Source of the DNA: Hemibagrus wyckioides
Lineage: Eukaryota > Chordata > Actinopteri > Siluriformes > Bagridae
NCBI RefSeq assembly: GCF_019097595.1
Contig: NC_080715.1
Location: forward strand, 28,475,355-28,539,354
Direction of reading: 5' to 3'
DNA: 64,000 nt
Shown here: in pieces, positions 22,878-36,235 of the stretch
Layout of the letters: each line of letters begins with the position of its first letter
How positions within the stretch are numbered: the first letter of the stretch is position 1
The notes under the pieces: model-generated
Databases searched by the model: none
Told to the model about the DNA's origin: nothing
The model's input: the letters and a program-made list of their open reading frames with translations, nothing else
Position numbers and translations under genes: made by a program

Positions 22878-24160
22878 AAGCAGGTCACTGAACATTTTGG
22901 AAGCAACTCACAAGCTCAAATGAGAACCTTGTCAAATTGAGGGATGGATATTTATAAAAAAGTGCCTCAAGAACGATAAAAGGTCATTAGAAAGCAATTC
23001 ATTTGTTTCATCATTCTGAATTGTCCCTTCACTTCCTTTCAAAATTCTATGTGTGACATTTCACTGTTTCTATCGAAGAGGAAAAGAGAAAACTGAGTTA
23101 TGATGGATTTCACGATACATAAATCAATGTTTCAGACTTTAAGCAAAAGGCTTGCAGAGAATGCCAAAAGAAAAAAAAAAAAAGCCTTCACCAACACGGA
23201 GAGAACAGAGCAACTAAACAAATTCCCTGATTATATGTAAACTAGAAGTTAATTAACACATTTCTAATTGAGTACAAGGTACATAATTATCTAATAAGGA
23301 CACAAACATGGTTTTGCTACCACTCTGGGTTTTTTTCCCCCAATGCTCAAGCTCAAGCAGTCGGTTTCATTGAAGAAGTTGTCTGCAGGTTGGTTTAATT
23401 ATGCAAAAGAGCTCCCGTCTTTGCCCAACCTAAGCTTTGATGTTCTCTAATTGTTGAGACCATCAAAGACGTAATAGACAACTTGCTGCGAATGAAATTC
23501 AACACTTGTTTTCATTAAGGGAGCTCCAAGTTAATGAAGGTGGAAGTAATTAAAAATGGATGAATCTCAACGTGTTTAACTGGGAGATTTATTTCAACAT
23601 TTGGCTTGGGAAAACGAACATGGCTGTGAAAAGAACTCAAACACAAGGAGATCTGAGATCTGAGAGAGTCTAATCCTTTAGATTTTCAGCAGGCGATGCC
23701 TGAACTTTTCTCAGATTCGCACTTTTCTTTAACGGATGCGCAGATCAAAGCTGTTTCCTGAACTTTATTACTCAGTCTTTCAGTACATCTAAACAGATCA
23801 AGTATTAATAACAAGAACAATAAACACAATAATGTGACTATTTATTTACTGCTTCCTTGCTTATGTTACAGTCAAAATCAATCAAAAGTCATATTATAAA
23901 CCTCATTAATTAGATATAATACAATATCTATAATGCTGAAGGTCCCTTAGTTGCTGTTTTTGAATAAAGATAAACGATCGGCTAGATCTTCACTGTAAAA
24001 TAAGAGATAACAAGAAACAACTTGTTTCATTTTTGTGGAAATGTTCAGAAAACACTGTCCAAAAAATGATTAAAAAAATGGTTGTAAAACTGTTGTGATA
24101 TAAGAAGAATTAAACAATAACTGGGCTGCAAAGAAACATCCTGTCTTTCTTATAATTTAA
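22877..24160. other. Unique sequence, candidate conserved noncoding block at 23230-23620
   Basis: No coding potential or repeat is seen. The 23230-23620 stretch is rich in homeodomain-type TAAT/ATTA cores (gttaattaacac, ctaattgagt, ataattatctaat, gtttaattatgcaaa, gtaattaaaaatgg), including an octamer-like atgcaaa at 23401-23407. This composition is often found in developmental enhancers, but AT-rich DNA produces such cores by chance. Confidence 0.3.
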
Positions 24161-24327
<167 letters not shown>

Positions 24328-24493
24328 TTCATTTATTTGTTTGTTTGTTAGGTTATTGTATTCAAATAGAAAATAGTAAAACAAGGCTTTGACTAAGATA
24401 AAGTGCATTAAAATGACAGTAAGTGAATGTTCGAAATTGTGTACTTTGATATGGCTGATTCACTGTCATCACTCAGGGCACTAAAACTTGATT
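24328..24493. other. Unique spacer between two microsatellites
   Basis: Nothing recognised. Confidence 0.4.
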
Positions 24494-24605
24494 ACGAGAG
24501 AGAGAGAGAGAGAGAGACAGAGACAGAGAGAGAAATAGACACAGAGAGAGAGTAAGAGAGAGGGAGAGGCAGGCAGAAAGACAAACAGACAGAGAGGGAG
24601 AGGGA

Positions 24606-24649
<44 letters not shown>

Positions 24650-24673
24650 GAGAGAGAAGAAATAGACAGACAA

Positions 24674-24730
<57 letters not shown>

Positions 24731-24763
24731 TAGACAGACAGAGACAGAGAAATAGACAGACAA

Positions 24764-24816
<53 letters not shown>

Positions 24817-24853
24817 CAGACAGACAGACAGACAGGCAGACAAATTGACAGAC

Positions 24854-24892
<39 letters not shown>
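24494..24892. repeat. GA/CAGA purine-strand satellite tract
   Basis: About 400 bp is almost entirely GA, with interspersed CAGA, TAGACAGA and AAAG variants. A block of about 45-65 bp (aatagacagacaaagacaga plus GA run) recurs at 24660, 24728 and 24752. Long repetitive Ser/Leu or Arg/Glu frames in this interval are artefacts of the repeat. Confidence 0.95.
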
Positions 24893-27008
24893 AACCCAAA
24901 TCACACATTTCTTGTGTGTCCAGTATGCAGTCTGTACTAAACTGAGAACTGAGAATAAAAATGACTTCTTTTCCTACACAATCCTTCAATACCTTATATT
25001 ATCTGTGTTTAAAATCCTTTCAAAACTCATTTTCTCTTTTCTTTTCTTTTTCTTTTTTTTTTTACTTTATTTTACTATAGCATTATTTCTTTCACAAACA
25101 AGAGAAAGTCACATCATATCAGCATTTTTTTTTTTTTTTGCTTGGAGAAAAGTAACCTATTACTATTATTTTGACACACATCCCCAGTCCATAAGCCTTG
25201 CTAAAGTCGAAGTCTAAGTGTCCTGTTAAATCCTAAATAAACAGGGCTTTAAAAAGGTAATGCATTAAGTGTGCATGTAAAGTGCCCTTTAATACGCTTT
25301 GCCTGGGAATGGCCAGACATGGACAGATGTGTCTGGGGTTTTACTAATGCTTCCCAAAACAGGATTTTATTTTGCCCTGTAGGATTTCTCACTACGCTAC
25401 TGTAACGTCAAAAGGTCACACAAACCTAACAGTTGCGTCGCTGCTGAATTGTCCTACACGGTTTCCCGCTATGTTTGCTCATATGGCTTTGTTTACTGTG
25501 TGGCTTCCAGAGATCCGAAAAAATTCCCACCGATGCTGAGGATAAATGTTTTAGTTCAGCTTGTTTTGTTTATCTGACATGTTCATGTTCATCTTATTAT
25601 TTATGGGAATCCCAAATGAAATAGATAGATCATTTCCTTCGTTTGTAAAATTCATTTTAACCTTTTTTTCTTTTTTTTCCAACAGTGGCTGAGAAACAGA
25701 AATACAAACATAAACATAGTCCAAACTGATGCTACAAAGTAAAAGATAAGCTCGCCCTACTGTTATCCACTTTGTTAGGGTTCTGTATATAATCTCTCAT
25801 TTCCTGGATTTGAGAGATCAGATAAGGATTGTAGGTCTCACTTTAAACTTCTGCTTTTCCTCATGTAAGAAATACACATTACCTGTGTCAGAGCGTTGAA
25901 ACGCTCACACTGTGAGTAATGTGTTGCAAAAAGCCCTTGATAACACATATTATATTTCTGTTCTGATTGCCAGAAAATCTGCCTTTTTCTGCCACAGGCA
26001 TCCAACTTTCATTCCTGGTTTCCAAAACAACGTGTTTCCACAGTTTTCTATGTCATTTTGACGCTCTTGTAACGCTGTCAGCACCTCATCAACAGTTTTT
26101 AATCTTTACTCTGACAACTTATATTAACACCTTATAGCTCTGGCTGCAAAACCCATGAGAAAATAGGATCTAGGCACATCCTATATTTTTCAGCAAAGTT
26201 ATAAACAGGTTGTTATCCATGAGTTGTCCATGGATGTGCATCCATCAGAGACACATTCAAATTCTGGAAGCTTGTGTGTGTATTTCTTCAGGGATCGCTG
26301 ACCTCCTGTATACACTGATATGGCCTTTCACTTCAGAGCCAAAGAAGAAATAAAATCCTGTTCTGAAGGTTTAAAGACACATGTAAATCATGACAGAATG
26401 CGTGTTCGGCTAACGATAAGGTTGAGTTTAGCTGGAGGACGATGCGAAGGCTTTGTAAACTCTTGAGACGTTTCCAGCAGATGCAGGCTCTTGTCATTTT
26501 GATATTAAACATAGGAATGCTTGACTTATTTGTGTGCTTGGCTTGTTCTTGCTGAGGTTAAAAAAAAACTTATATCAGTAAAGTCAACATCGAAATGCTC
26601 ATGAAGGCGTGGAGGCATGTGGGGTCTTTTGCTTGTCTATATACAGTATGTCACTAGGGTCAGATTGAAGGCTTTGACTTTACTCCTGAGCATTTGTTGG
26701 AACCTAATGATGACACAGCTGAGGGTGGAGTGAAAGATTAAAAAAATAAATTAAAAAATAGGGGAAACATCCAAGATTGAAGTTTGTGTCCAACTTAAAG
26801 GTCAGAGGACAGGGTTACAGAGTCTACTAATGTAAGAGGATAAATAATCAAACACATCATATCTAACTTTTAGGAAAATACCCAGAAATTATCAACTCAT
26901 CTTAATGTTGGCTGGAAAAGGAACGACTCTAATACAAAGGCGGTGAAAAAAGGAGGGAGAGGGAAGTTAACTCTTTTCACCAGAGGATAAAAAAATATTT
27001 TTTATTTA
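24893..27008. other. Unique AT-rich noncoding sequence
   Basis: No gene or repeat family recognised. T-rich runs lie at 25030-25075 and 25125-25140. A small perfect stem gagcgtt-ga-aacgctc is at about 25891-25906. Confidence 0.5.
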
Positions 27009-27062
27009 ATATTTTATTCATTTATTTATTTATTTATTTGTTTGTTTGTTTGTTTGTTTGTT
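27009..27062. repeat. (TTTA)n(TTTG)n microsatellite
   Basis: About six TTTA-type units precede about six TTTG units. Confidence 0.9.
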
Positions 27063-27141
27063 TCATTTTTTGTGACCATGCTCAGCATTGAATGTGTTTT
27101 GTAATTAATGTCTCATATGAAATTAAACACTCAGAGCTTGT

Positions 27142-27142
27142 A

Positions 27143-27212
<70 letters not shown>
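27142..27212. repeat. (TA)n microsatellite
   Basis: About 35 TA units. Confidence 0.95.
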
Positions 27213-27214
<2 letters not shown>

Positions 27215-27287
27215 TTTTTCCTTCTTCTTTTTTTTGCCTAATAGGGACAATACTCAGAGGAGAAAAAAAAAAAACTATTATTTAACA

Positions 27288-27322
27288 GAAAATATAATAT
27301 AATATAATATAATATAATATAA
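27288..27322. repeat. (TATAA)n microsatellite
   Basis: About six pentanucleotide units. Confidence 0.9.
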
Positions 27323-28746
27323 AGAATTATATGAATGAAGAATTTATTTAAATTATAAAATAATAATATTTTTAAAATTTATAGTTACAATCCACAAAAC
27401 AACTTATTTCCTGTTATCACTTTTTTTATAATAAAACATTTCCTTTTGTCAAGAGACATGAGGAAAATAATGCAGCTTGTTCTGCGTTTCTAAACTGTAC
27501 TATATTAAACAAGAGCATTAACACATTAATAAACAATACAGCTAGAACTCTTGAAGAAAATTAATCAGCCTCGGACCAATTTGATTTGAGAATTCAGCTG
27601 CCTTATGGAAAACAGATAAAGCTTCTCTTGAATAAGGAAAAGACAAGATAATGAGATGAATGTGAGTACAAGCAGGGATACATACTAATCCAATTCCTGC
27701 TTGGCAAAGTAACCCTGAGAATTCCTCAGACCCTAGGTCACCCCATGGAGCTGAGAACTGTGTACCCCACCCTTCTTGTCTTCTCTCCTGTGCTCACCAT
27801 CCTGGTCCCAGATCTGTGAGTCAGTCTCTGGGGATCGCTTAAGGTGGGAGGGAAGGTACAGGAAATGGTCTGTGTGTTTATGTGGCCAACCCAAAACTCC
27901 GTACCAAATTTGCAGGAAGTCACAGCCTGGTTCTCATTTTAACTGTAACCACTCGTAACTTTTCACACGGCTTTCAACTGACATCAATTTGGGGTGCTGG
28001 AGGCGGGAAATACTTTCCTAGATTAATTAATGATCTTATACTCAATCTTAAATCTCTCATCGCTTCACATTTAATCTGGAATTAACCAGCAAACACTGAG
28101 AACCTTGTTTCTTCACTCGTCCACCTAATATCTGACGGCTCCCAGGCTCGATTTCTCATTCTAAACGATATTTTGCTACATCCCACCCGACACCACTTAC
28201 CGTCTGAAGGTGTTTTAAGCTTTCTGGATGACTTCCCAGAGGGGGAAACCAGATGCAGCCTGGTGACATGAAACAGCCAAATTGCTGGGGCCTTTCCTAT
28301 CTCAAGGGAAAATTGCTGATCTCTGCTTGTTTAGCTTGTCGGGCGGGAAGTTTTTTTCAACTTGAACTCCAGGATAAAAAGATAACAGAGGCCTAGCATT
28401 CATCAGTTTTAAGGTAAAAGGGTCTTCTTTTTTTTAAATGTGTATGGGGTCAGATGAGAACCGTTTGTGTTTTCTCATCATATCATACTGAACAGCTGCA
28501 TGAACTCTTTATTGAGGAGGCCTCTGGGAGACATGGCATGTAGACATCGGCACACAGACCCTGTGAAAACGGTCACATGCTCATTTGTAAATAAAATTAG
28601 AACTTTTCTGTGGTACAAAATAACCACAAAATAACAAAATAACAAAATATAATAATTAAAGTGCATTATATTTGTTTTATTCATTTATTTTATTTATTCA
28701 ATAGAAGTATACAAGTGTAGCACAAGAATTTCATTGTATATCAAAG
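27323..28746. other. Unique noncoding sequence
   Basis: No gene recognised. Small overlapping frames at 27738-28085 on both strands are not convincing. Confidence 0.5.
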
Positions 28747-29200
28747 AACACCTTAAGATAGATCTGGGGACACCTTACAGACACCACAATAGACCTGGGG
28801 ACACCTAACGGACACCAAAATAAATCTGGGGACACCTTAAGGACAACAAAATAGACCTGGGGACACATTTAGGACCACAAAAAGACCTGGGGACACATTT
28901 AGGACAACAAAAAAAAGACCTGGGGACACCTTAAAAAGACCTTAAGGAGACCAAAATAGACCTAAGGACACCTACATGACTCCAAAATTGACCTGGGGAC
29001 ACCTCAAGGACAACAAAATAGACCTGGGGACACCTCAAGGACAACAAAATAGACCTGGGGACACCTTATGGACAACAATATAGACCTGGTGGGTACCTTA
29101 AGGACACCTTAAGGACAATAAAATAGACCTGTGGCACCTTCAGGAAAACAAATAGACCTGGGGACACCTTAAGATCACTTTAAGGACACTAAAATAGACC
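28747..29200. repeat. 31-bp minisatellite, about 14 units
   Basis: The common unit is built from caccttaaggacaacaaaat followed by agacctgggga. About 14 units can be followed, with substitutions and small indels. Two adjacent units near 28989-29050 are almost identical, while the ends are more diverged. Some units carry an extra partial caccttaagga block. The unit length is not a multiple of three and no frame stays open. Confidence 0.95.
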
Positions 29201-30894
29201 TTCACACATTCGTTTAGAAATGGATTTGGTATGAGGCTGATATAGAGACGATCTGACCCCGGTCATATATAAATATACAATGGTCGGGGGAAGGGCATAA
29301 AGAAATTAAAAAGATTGACCTAAAAACTCAAAAGCATTGAACTGTAAGCTGAATATTGACAACACAGTGAAACAACTGTTCACGTGAACATTACTAATAC
29401 AGATCAGTAGCTACTTCAGTACTCTAGATATAAAACATTAACAAAACCGCTGGAAAACTGGAAGACAAAATCATCTCTTCAACCAAGAAGACACAAGAGA
29501 CTTTTTTCTTTTCTAGCAAAACACAACACAAGATGTTGGCACCTTATACGGTTGTTGTATGATAAGAAATTTAAATTGTCTGGAATAAAATGAAGAAAAT
29601 TTCTAACATGTGTGTCATCAGCAGGGTCAGAAGGTCGTCAGAAATAGGGTGTGTTCCGGAGAGGGAAAGTGTGAAATAAAATAAGAAAGGCACACACCTC
29701 TCTTTCTTACTTGGCTTCCTTGATATCATTACATCATATGTCTCATATGTCCTGGAGGACTGGGAATAGAAGAAAGGGGCAAAAATAACAGATACTAGAA
29801 ACTTTCTAAATATATGGATTTCAGTAGTAAAATTTTTCCATATAAAGCATTTTCTAAACCATTGTTTGCTTTAAAGATGAAGAAATTCCAGTGCTAATTG
29901 TATTTGTCTGCATTTCTACTGTATGAGACTTTGGTGTTTGGTGTCTCACGGTTTTCAAGAGATTCTTCATTGAGATCAGACTAATATTAAGATATCTTCA
30001 GCCTATTTCATGTCGCAGGTCTGATACAAATTGAGTCAGAATTCTGCTGGTTTTTAGTGGTTGAATATAACAGCTTATTTTAGAATTTTAGATGCTTATC
30101 TATAGAACAAGCACTCAGAGTATAGCAGAGAGCAGAAATGGGTTTGATATCAGCATTTACTTTGAAGATAATAATAACCGTTTTTGTTTTTCTGAACTTA
30201 GTCCTGAGTGTTTACTTTGATATGAGCTTCATATTATTCACCACTGTAAAGAGAGGGACATGATAAAGACAATTAATCATCAACATGGACACAATAAAAA
30301 CAAAAGGAATTTTTTTTTTGGTGTCTTGAAAACAGAGATAAAAAAAAAAAAAATTTTCTGAGAATTTAAAAGCTTCTAATTTCTGATTTAAAGATAAATA
30401 TATGAATAATAAAAACACAATCCAAACTCCTGTCCCTCTAAATGAAACCCAACCTCGGCCTGGTTTTAGTAACCGAATCAGAGGACTGTTTTGATGAGAA
30501 CCTGGTTCACATAAGGAAAGGTGGAGTAGATCGTCCACTGATTCGTTATCGTGTTTTCCGCTTATTAAGTCATGCAGTCAGCATGAGAGACTCTTTGCCA
30601 GGGGAGAATCAAAGCTAACTCAGTCTAATCAGGTAATTAGGGCTATTTAATGTAATTGTTTTCAGCTCCACACCACAAACCACTTCTTCCTTGATCTTTC
30701 ATTATTATTATTTGTATTATTCATTTATTCGTTCATCTTCAGCAGCAGATTTATCCCAGGCTGGTTTGCTGGTGTATCTTTGGAACACTGAGTACCGTGC
30801 AGTACATGTCATTCCATCACAGGAAGCACACACACCCATACATACTACACTGGGTTTGATTTTTGGTTTATGTTACAGTCTTCTTCAGATGAAG
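29201..30894. other. Unique AT-rich noncoding sequence
   Basis: No gene or repeat family recognised. A T(9) run is at about 30311 and an A(13) run at about 30340. Confidence 0.5.
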
Positions 30895-31022
30895 AAGCCT
30901 TTATTTTTACATTTCTGGCTTTTGCTCAGGGGCCCAGCAGTGGCAGCTTGGTGGATCTGGGATTCAAACTCACAACCTTCTGATCAGTAGTCCAACACCT
31001 TAACCTTAAACTAAGCTTCCAC
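30895..31022 (-). mobile_element. tRNA-derived SINE, family B, partial
   Basis: On the minus strand the head and B-box region read agtttgaatcccagatccac, and the body is gctgccactgctgggcccct. It matches 48540-48662, but the L2-type tail is reduced to a short ttacatttctggc near 30907. A family A copy follows immediately at 31033. Confidence 0.75.
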
Positions 31023-31032
31023 ATCCCCCTGT

Positions 31033-31238
31033 TGGGATTTATCTCACATATACATTACCGCACAGTGAAATTCTTTCTTCACATATCCCAGCTTTGGAAG
31101 TTGGGGTCAGAGCTATGATACAGCACCCTGGAGCAGAAAGGGTTAAGGACCTTGCTTAGGGGCCCAACAGTGGCAGCCTGGCATTGCTGGGGCTTGAACT
31201 CCAACCTTCTGAGCATTAACCACTTCAGCCTCCACAAG
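31033..31238 (-). mobile_element. tRNA-derived SINE, family A
   Basis: On the minus strand it carries a B-box-like ggagttcaagccccagc, the body gggcccctaagcaaggtcct, and the tail gaatttcactgtgcggtaat then gtatatgtgag. It is collinear with 7008-7205 and 19910-20118. Confidence 0.8.
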
Positions 31239-34200
31239 GTATATGTCCAAATAAAGATAATATTAGGATTAGGATAAGATTCAAGATTGTGTTATTTATT
31301 TATTTATTGCTTATTTGAACCTTTTCTCCATGGCTACCATATCTCAGAAACACTTTTATTTCTATTAAATCATTTCACAACATGTGTACTGTGTAAAAAA
31401 AAATTCCCTCTGTCTTTACGCTGGTCTTGCATCAGAGACAGCAAATAAAATAGGTGCTGCTATATTTTCGTTGCAAAGTCAGGCTCCCACACACCCACAC
31501 CACTTCCTGGGAGTAAATCTCGAAATCCACTTTCCTACTGACCTTGATGGTGGAATCTACTTCCTTTGCAGTAGCCCCCTTTCGTAAGCCAGTGATAGTT
31601 CATTTCCCCGTCCCTGTAAGTCATCAAGGCATGTTTGTTCACAAGCCAGAAAACCTTCTAGTCATTGACAGAGCCCATTCTTTCCTTCCCTCCAAGAAAT
31701 GGATAAGCTCTGTAAATTCAGAATAAAAAAAAAAAAAACACAGAAGAACAACAAAAAATAAATCCATTTTAAGGAAGCTGCAGCATTAAACAAAGCAAGG
31801 GATAAAATTCCTCCTGCGGTAGAAGCTGCAAGCTGTTGTTTGAAAAGATGGCAGCACTTATGTTCCAGATCTTTTCCTCCTCCTCGGTTTAAAATGCTCA
31901 ATGAATTAAGTTATCTTGCTGGGTTTTTTTTTTTTCCTTTTTTTTCATGCAATTATTAAATATTCAATAACATGATTATGCAATCCTATGACCATGACTG
32001 CAGACCAACAAAATGTCTCAACTGCAATATTGAAACATCTCGGTTGGAAAGAATCCCACACTTAACCGTCCTAACGTCTTCTCTGCCAGAATAAGCAAAG
32101 CATAATCTATTTTAACTTTTAACTTTATTCCTTTCTTTCTTTTTTAACTCCTACATGGGTCCTAATCCTAAGAGTGAACACGTAGGCATGTCTCGCTTCG
32201 TCGCCTGTTCCATTTACATCACAAGACAGTCAAGTGATACAAAAGTGTGTCGCAGAGTTAGTGCCTCACAACCCCAAGGCGCACACGATTTCATTACTTG
32301 GCATGGGTCGGAGATTTCATCCTAAACACTGCCCTGAAGGTTTGCTTGTTTTTGTATGGGTGGGCTCAGCTCAAAAACTGAGATAGGAGCCAGTAGTGCT
32401 TTTATGAGTCACTTGGCGGCATCGGATATTCCTCAAATACCTGGAATTATGGGATGTACACTGCTTACGGCGACATAACGCAATGTGCCCAGCTTGCGTG
32501 GCAGGTGCTCCTGCATTAGTGTCTATTACGGAGAGATTACGGAGGCTGAGATAGCGATCTTGGCTTGGGAAGAGACGAGGGGAGGAGAAATAAAAAGGCT
32601 TTTTTTTTTTTGAAAAGACTTAATCCAGGAAGCTAGAGTACCCACAAGGTATCAGCTAGGTAGACATCAAAGCCTGAGCAGCCCACTCAGTGACAAACAA
32701 GCTTTTGCATGAAAAGCACAATGTCGCCAGAGGCAGCGAGGCTGTGGAAGAGGGAGGAAAGAAAAAAAATGCAAGCAAGCGAGCACGTATGCTCAATACG
32801 CCGCTCTGTTTTGTACTTCAGGAGAGCTTTTCACATTGTTCCGCTGGAGATTCTGAAAGAATTCAGTCCTCTGAATGCTGTATGTCAGCTCTCATGATTC
32901 AGCTCACTTGGTTAGTTTCAGTGTAATGTAACAGGAATGCAAACGTTCTTAGAGGACAAGACAAAGAACTCAAAAACTCGAGTACTCAAGATTTATACAT
33001 AAGACATGACAGCAGGATAATCAGCACAGGCTTCAGTCGTCATTTGAATCGTATATACGGTACATCAGTAACTGTGAGTAATTCTGTGAATGCATAATTT
33101 AGCAGTTAGAATATAAAATATTAAAAAAAAAATAACATTATAAATAACATGGTTCAGCTACTCTTTTTTTAATGTTAGCATTATTCCTGCTCAACAAACA
33201 AACAAAAAGTCAGTGATAAAAAAAAATTACGTTTAACGATGATTAGACAGAGGAGCATATGTTTATTCTCTACTTTAAAACATCTCATCTGTTTAGGGAG
33301 CTAAATGAAAAGCGATAACACAAAGCACCAGTGAGCAAAAAGAAAAAAAATGGCACTTCAAATGTTTTATTAATAACCATTAATTAATTATTAAAGGTTC
33401 ATCTATGGTGGTTGTTCAGTCAATATGAGCTCAAACCTTACATAAAGGGTGCCAATATTTTTCTAACAACAGCTCAAGACCCTGTTTACCACTTTTTACA
33501 TTTTTTTTTTTTTTTACAAAATACAGATTTGTAAGACTTTCACCACAATACAATGCCATCGTGGTCTGTTCACATACCGGATGGTCTCACGCTCATTTCT
33601 CCCCGAAAATGCTCAACAACGATCGTTTGTGACAGCCAACGATCAGGTTGTTATCACACTTGCAGAATACCGCCTTGGAAAAGAGCAATGAATGGCTCCT
33701 TGTGTTAACTTACGCCCAGACGTGGTCCTTCGTGTCCTTCTAACATTATACAGACGGGTAAAATGACCCCTCCTTTGCCACTTTGCCCAAAGGCCTGCCC
33801 TGAACTGTCATTACTCACTCCTAGCTGCTCTCATGCCTCTGGGATGAGATACACATACCACTGTTTAATGACTAGCAGAACTCAAAAATGATTACTGTCA
33901 TGATAATCTGACTTAAATGCTTCAGTGTAGTTAATTAACAAGGTTCATGTAGAGGTTACGCATTCCCGATCGTGTAGAACAGATATAAATGCTAGATGCT
34001 AGTCAGGGCGCATCTGCTGTTTGATGCTAACTTGAAATATTCTTCATGCTTAATGTATAAAGTTATGACTCAACACCAACTCCACACTGTCCTCAGTGTT
34101 AAAGTTCATCAAACGGACCTACTAGTAAGTGAGTGTGTGAAAGTCTCCATCTTTTTGTTTACTGAGTAATTACATTGCACACCTCCCTACATCATAATGA

Positions 34201-35060
34201 CAGATGTGAAAACTACAGCGTTATTAATGGATGAAAAATCAACACGCACTGATTTACAGCCTTTAGGGAAACACATATGTTATTATTAACCGGCTACGGG
34301 GTGCTCATGCTGTTTCTTCGACACTGAAAGAAATCACGCCGGAGAGACGAGAAGATTTAAATGATCTGACCACGGCTAACCCTCACCACAGCCTATCAGC
34401 AGCCTGGGACATGGGAATGTGTCGGCTTCCATCGCTGTGTTTGTCTAGTTTGCAGTTTCACTTTAAGTCATCCCTGAGGACTACATTTCAGAAGAACTTA
34501 GAGCTTTGGGGAATTTTCGTCTCCATCATGAAAGCTGATAGCAAATCATTTCAGCTAGGCTGCACTCAGCTTTTTTTTTTTTTTTTTTTAAATATATGAC
34601 TGGGTTGTTTGGATATAACATACCACAAGAAGGTTAACGCCATGATTGGATATTGTAGCCGTGTCAGAGGTTTTATGAGAGCCTCATTTATCTTAATCAA
34701 GTTTGAGTGCAATTTAGAGTGGATTGTTGCTATTAAAACACTTCACATGGTTTACTTTGTTACATTATAATTACAGAATCTATTCCAGGAGGTCATTTTG
34801 CATGTCTGCATTACAAAACCTTTCAGTAATACTATATACTGGCCTTATAGTTACCTTAAAACATGTTCATAAACCATTAATAGAATATTACCATTAATAG
34901 AATATTAATATGCTCATATTTTAACAATAAAAAAAACAAACACACATAGATGAATCTGGAGTCTTTAATAAGTATTAAATAATTAATTACTTATTAATTA
35001 ATTAATTGGTGTGTAATTACCAACAACATTAACAAACAATTTACTAATGTTTTTATTTAT
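31239..35060. other. Unique noncoding sequence
   Basis: Nearly 4 kb without a recognisable gene or repeat. Homopolymer runs lie at 31726-31738, 31924-31935, 33500-33516 and 34570-34589. Frames of about 60-80 codons (32690-32926, 34411-34599) have no domain-like features. Confidence 0.5.
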
Positions 35061-35110
35061 TTTGTGTGTGCGTGTGTGTGTGTGCATGTGTGTGTGTGTG
35101 TGTGTGTGTT
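35061..35110. repeat. (TG)n microsatellite, interrupted
   Basis: About 24 TG units with CG and CATG interruptions. Confidence 0.9.
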
Positions 35111-35264
35111 GATTCTATATAATCATTAATAAAACCTGTGTTACAGTTTTAATAAGGATCCTTGCTCTTTGTTTTGACCCTGCATGCGCTGCTCTCCTTT
35201 TTTGGCTCCAATTATAAAATGCAGTAGCCCTGTGGTTAATCTGGGGTCAAGGAACTGGCAGCAG

Positions 35265-35529
35265 ATTAAATAAATAAAATTAAAAATAAATAAATACAGT
35301 ACAATAGAATACAGTACAATTTGAATGAATGAATGAACAAATGAAGAAATTACTGAATGAATGATCAAACACATAAATAAATAAACAAATACATTAATTA
35401 ATTAACAAGTTAATAAATTAATGAATAAACGATCAAACAAACAAGCAAACAAACAAATAAATAAATACAGTACAATAGAATACAGTACAATTTGAATGAG
35501 TGAATGAACAAATTAATAAATGAGCAATT

Positions 35530-35598
<69 letters not shown>

Positions 35599-35700
35599 CA
35601 ATTTGAATGAATGAATGAACAAATGAACTAAGTGATGAAGGAATGATTAAACAAACAAAAACAAACAAACAAATAAATAAAAATAAAATACAATAAATAA
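35265..35700. repeat. Compound tetranucleotide tract (AATA, AATG, GAAA)
   Basis: It includes (AAAT)n, (GAAT)n and an uninterrupted (GAAA)n block of about 16 units at 35531-35596. The sequence aatacagtacaatagaatac with following tttgaatga occurs twice (about 35293 and 35464), showing a duplication of about 170 bp. Confidence 0.9.
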
Positions 35701-35714
35701 ATAGGTTCTGTCCT

Positions 35715-35850
35715 GTATGTGCAATTTTTCTTACTTTTTCCTCAAGCCTGAAGCTGATGTTGTTGAGGGAAATACTCCCTGAGACGATATGAGGAAGAAA
35801 CCTTGAGAGGAACCAGACTCCGAAGGGAACATCATCCTCATCTGGGTTAC
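35715..35850 (-). repeat. Dispersed repeat fragment, same family as 1-540
   Basis: It contains ctccctgagacgatatgagg and aaaccttgagaggaaccaga, the complement of the gagtctggttcctctcaagg region near the window start. A diverged copy is at 41985-42090. Confidence 0.65.
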
Positions 35851-35852
35851 AC

Positions 35853-36035
<183 letters not shown>

Positions 36036-36235
36036 GTAATAATGTTATTATTATTATTACCAAAATCATGATACTTTAGTTTTAGTTACATCCTCTCAGG
36101 TTTCTAGATGGATTCTAGGATTTCAAGTTTAAAAGTTATTAAATAAGTTAATAAAAGTTTGGGCAGATCTATTATTATCATACAGCATCTGATCCTAGCC
36201 ATGTAGAAGGTATTCATAATGCATATGGAGGAGAT
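36036..36235. other. Unique noncoding sequence
   Basis: Nothing recognised. Confidence 0.4.

Noticed and set aside
24473..24989. Long Ser/Leu and Arg/Glu repeat frames of 110-165 codons
   Set aside because: They are translations of the GA/CAGA simple repeat and have no real coding signal.
28742..29200. CRISPR-like array
   Set aside because: Units are contiguous, with no unique spacers of constant length, in a eukaryotic context; it is a minisatellite.
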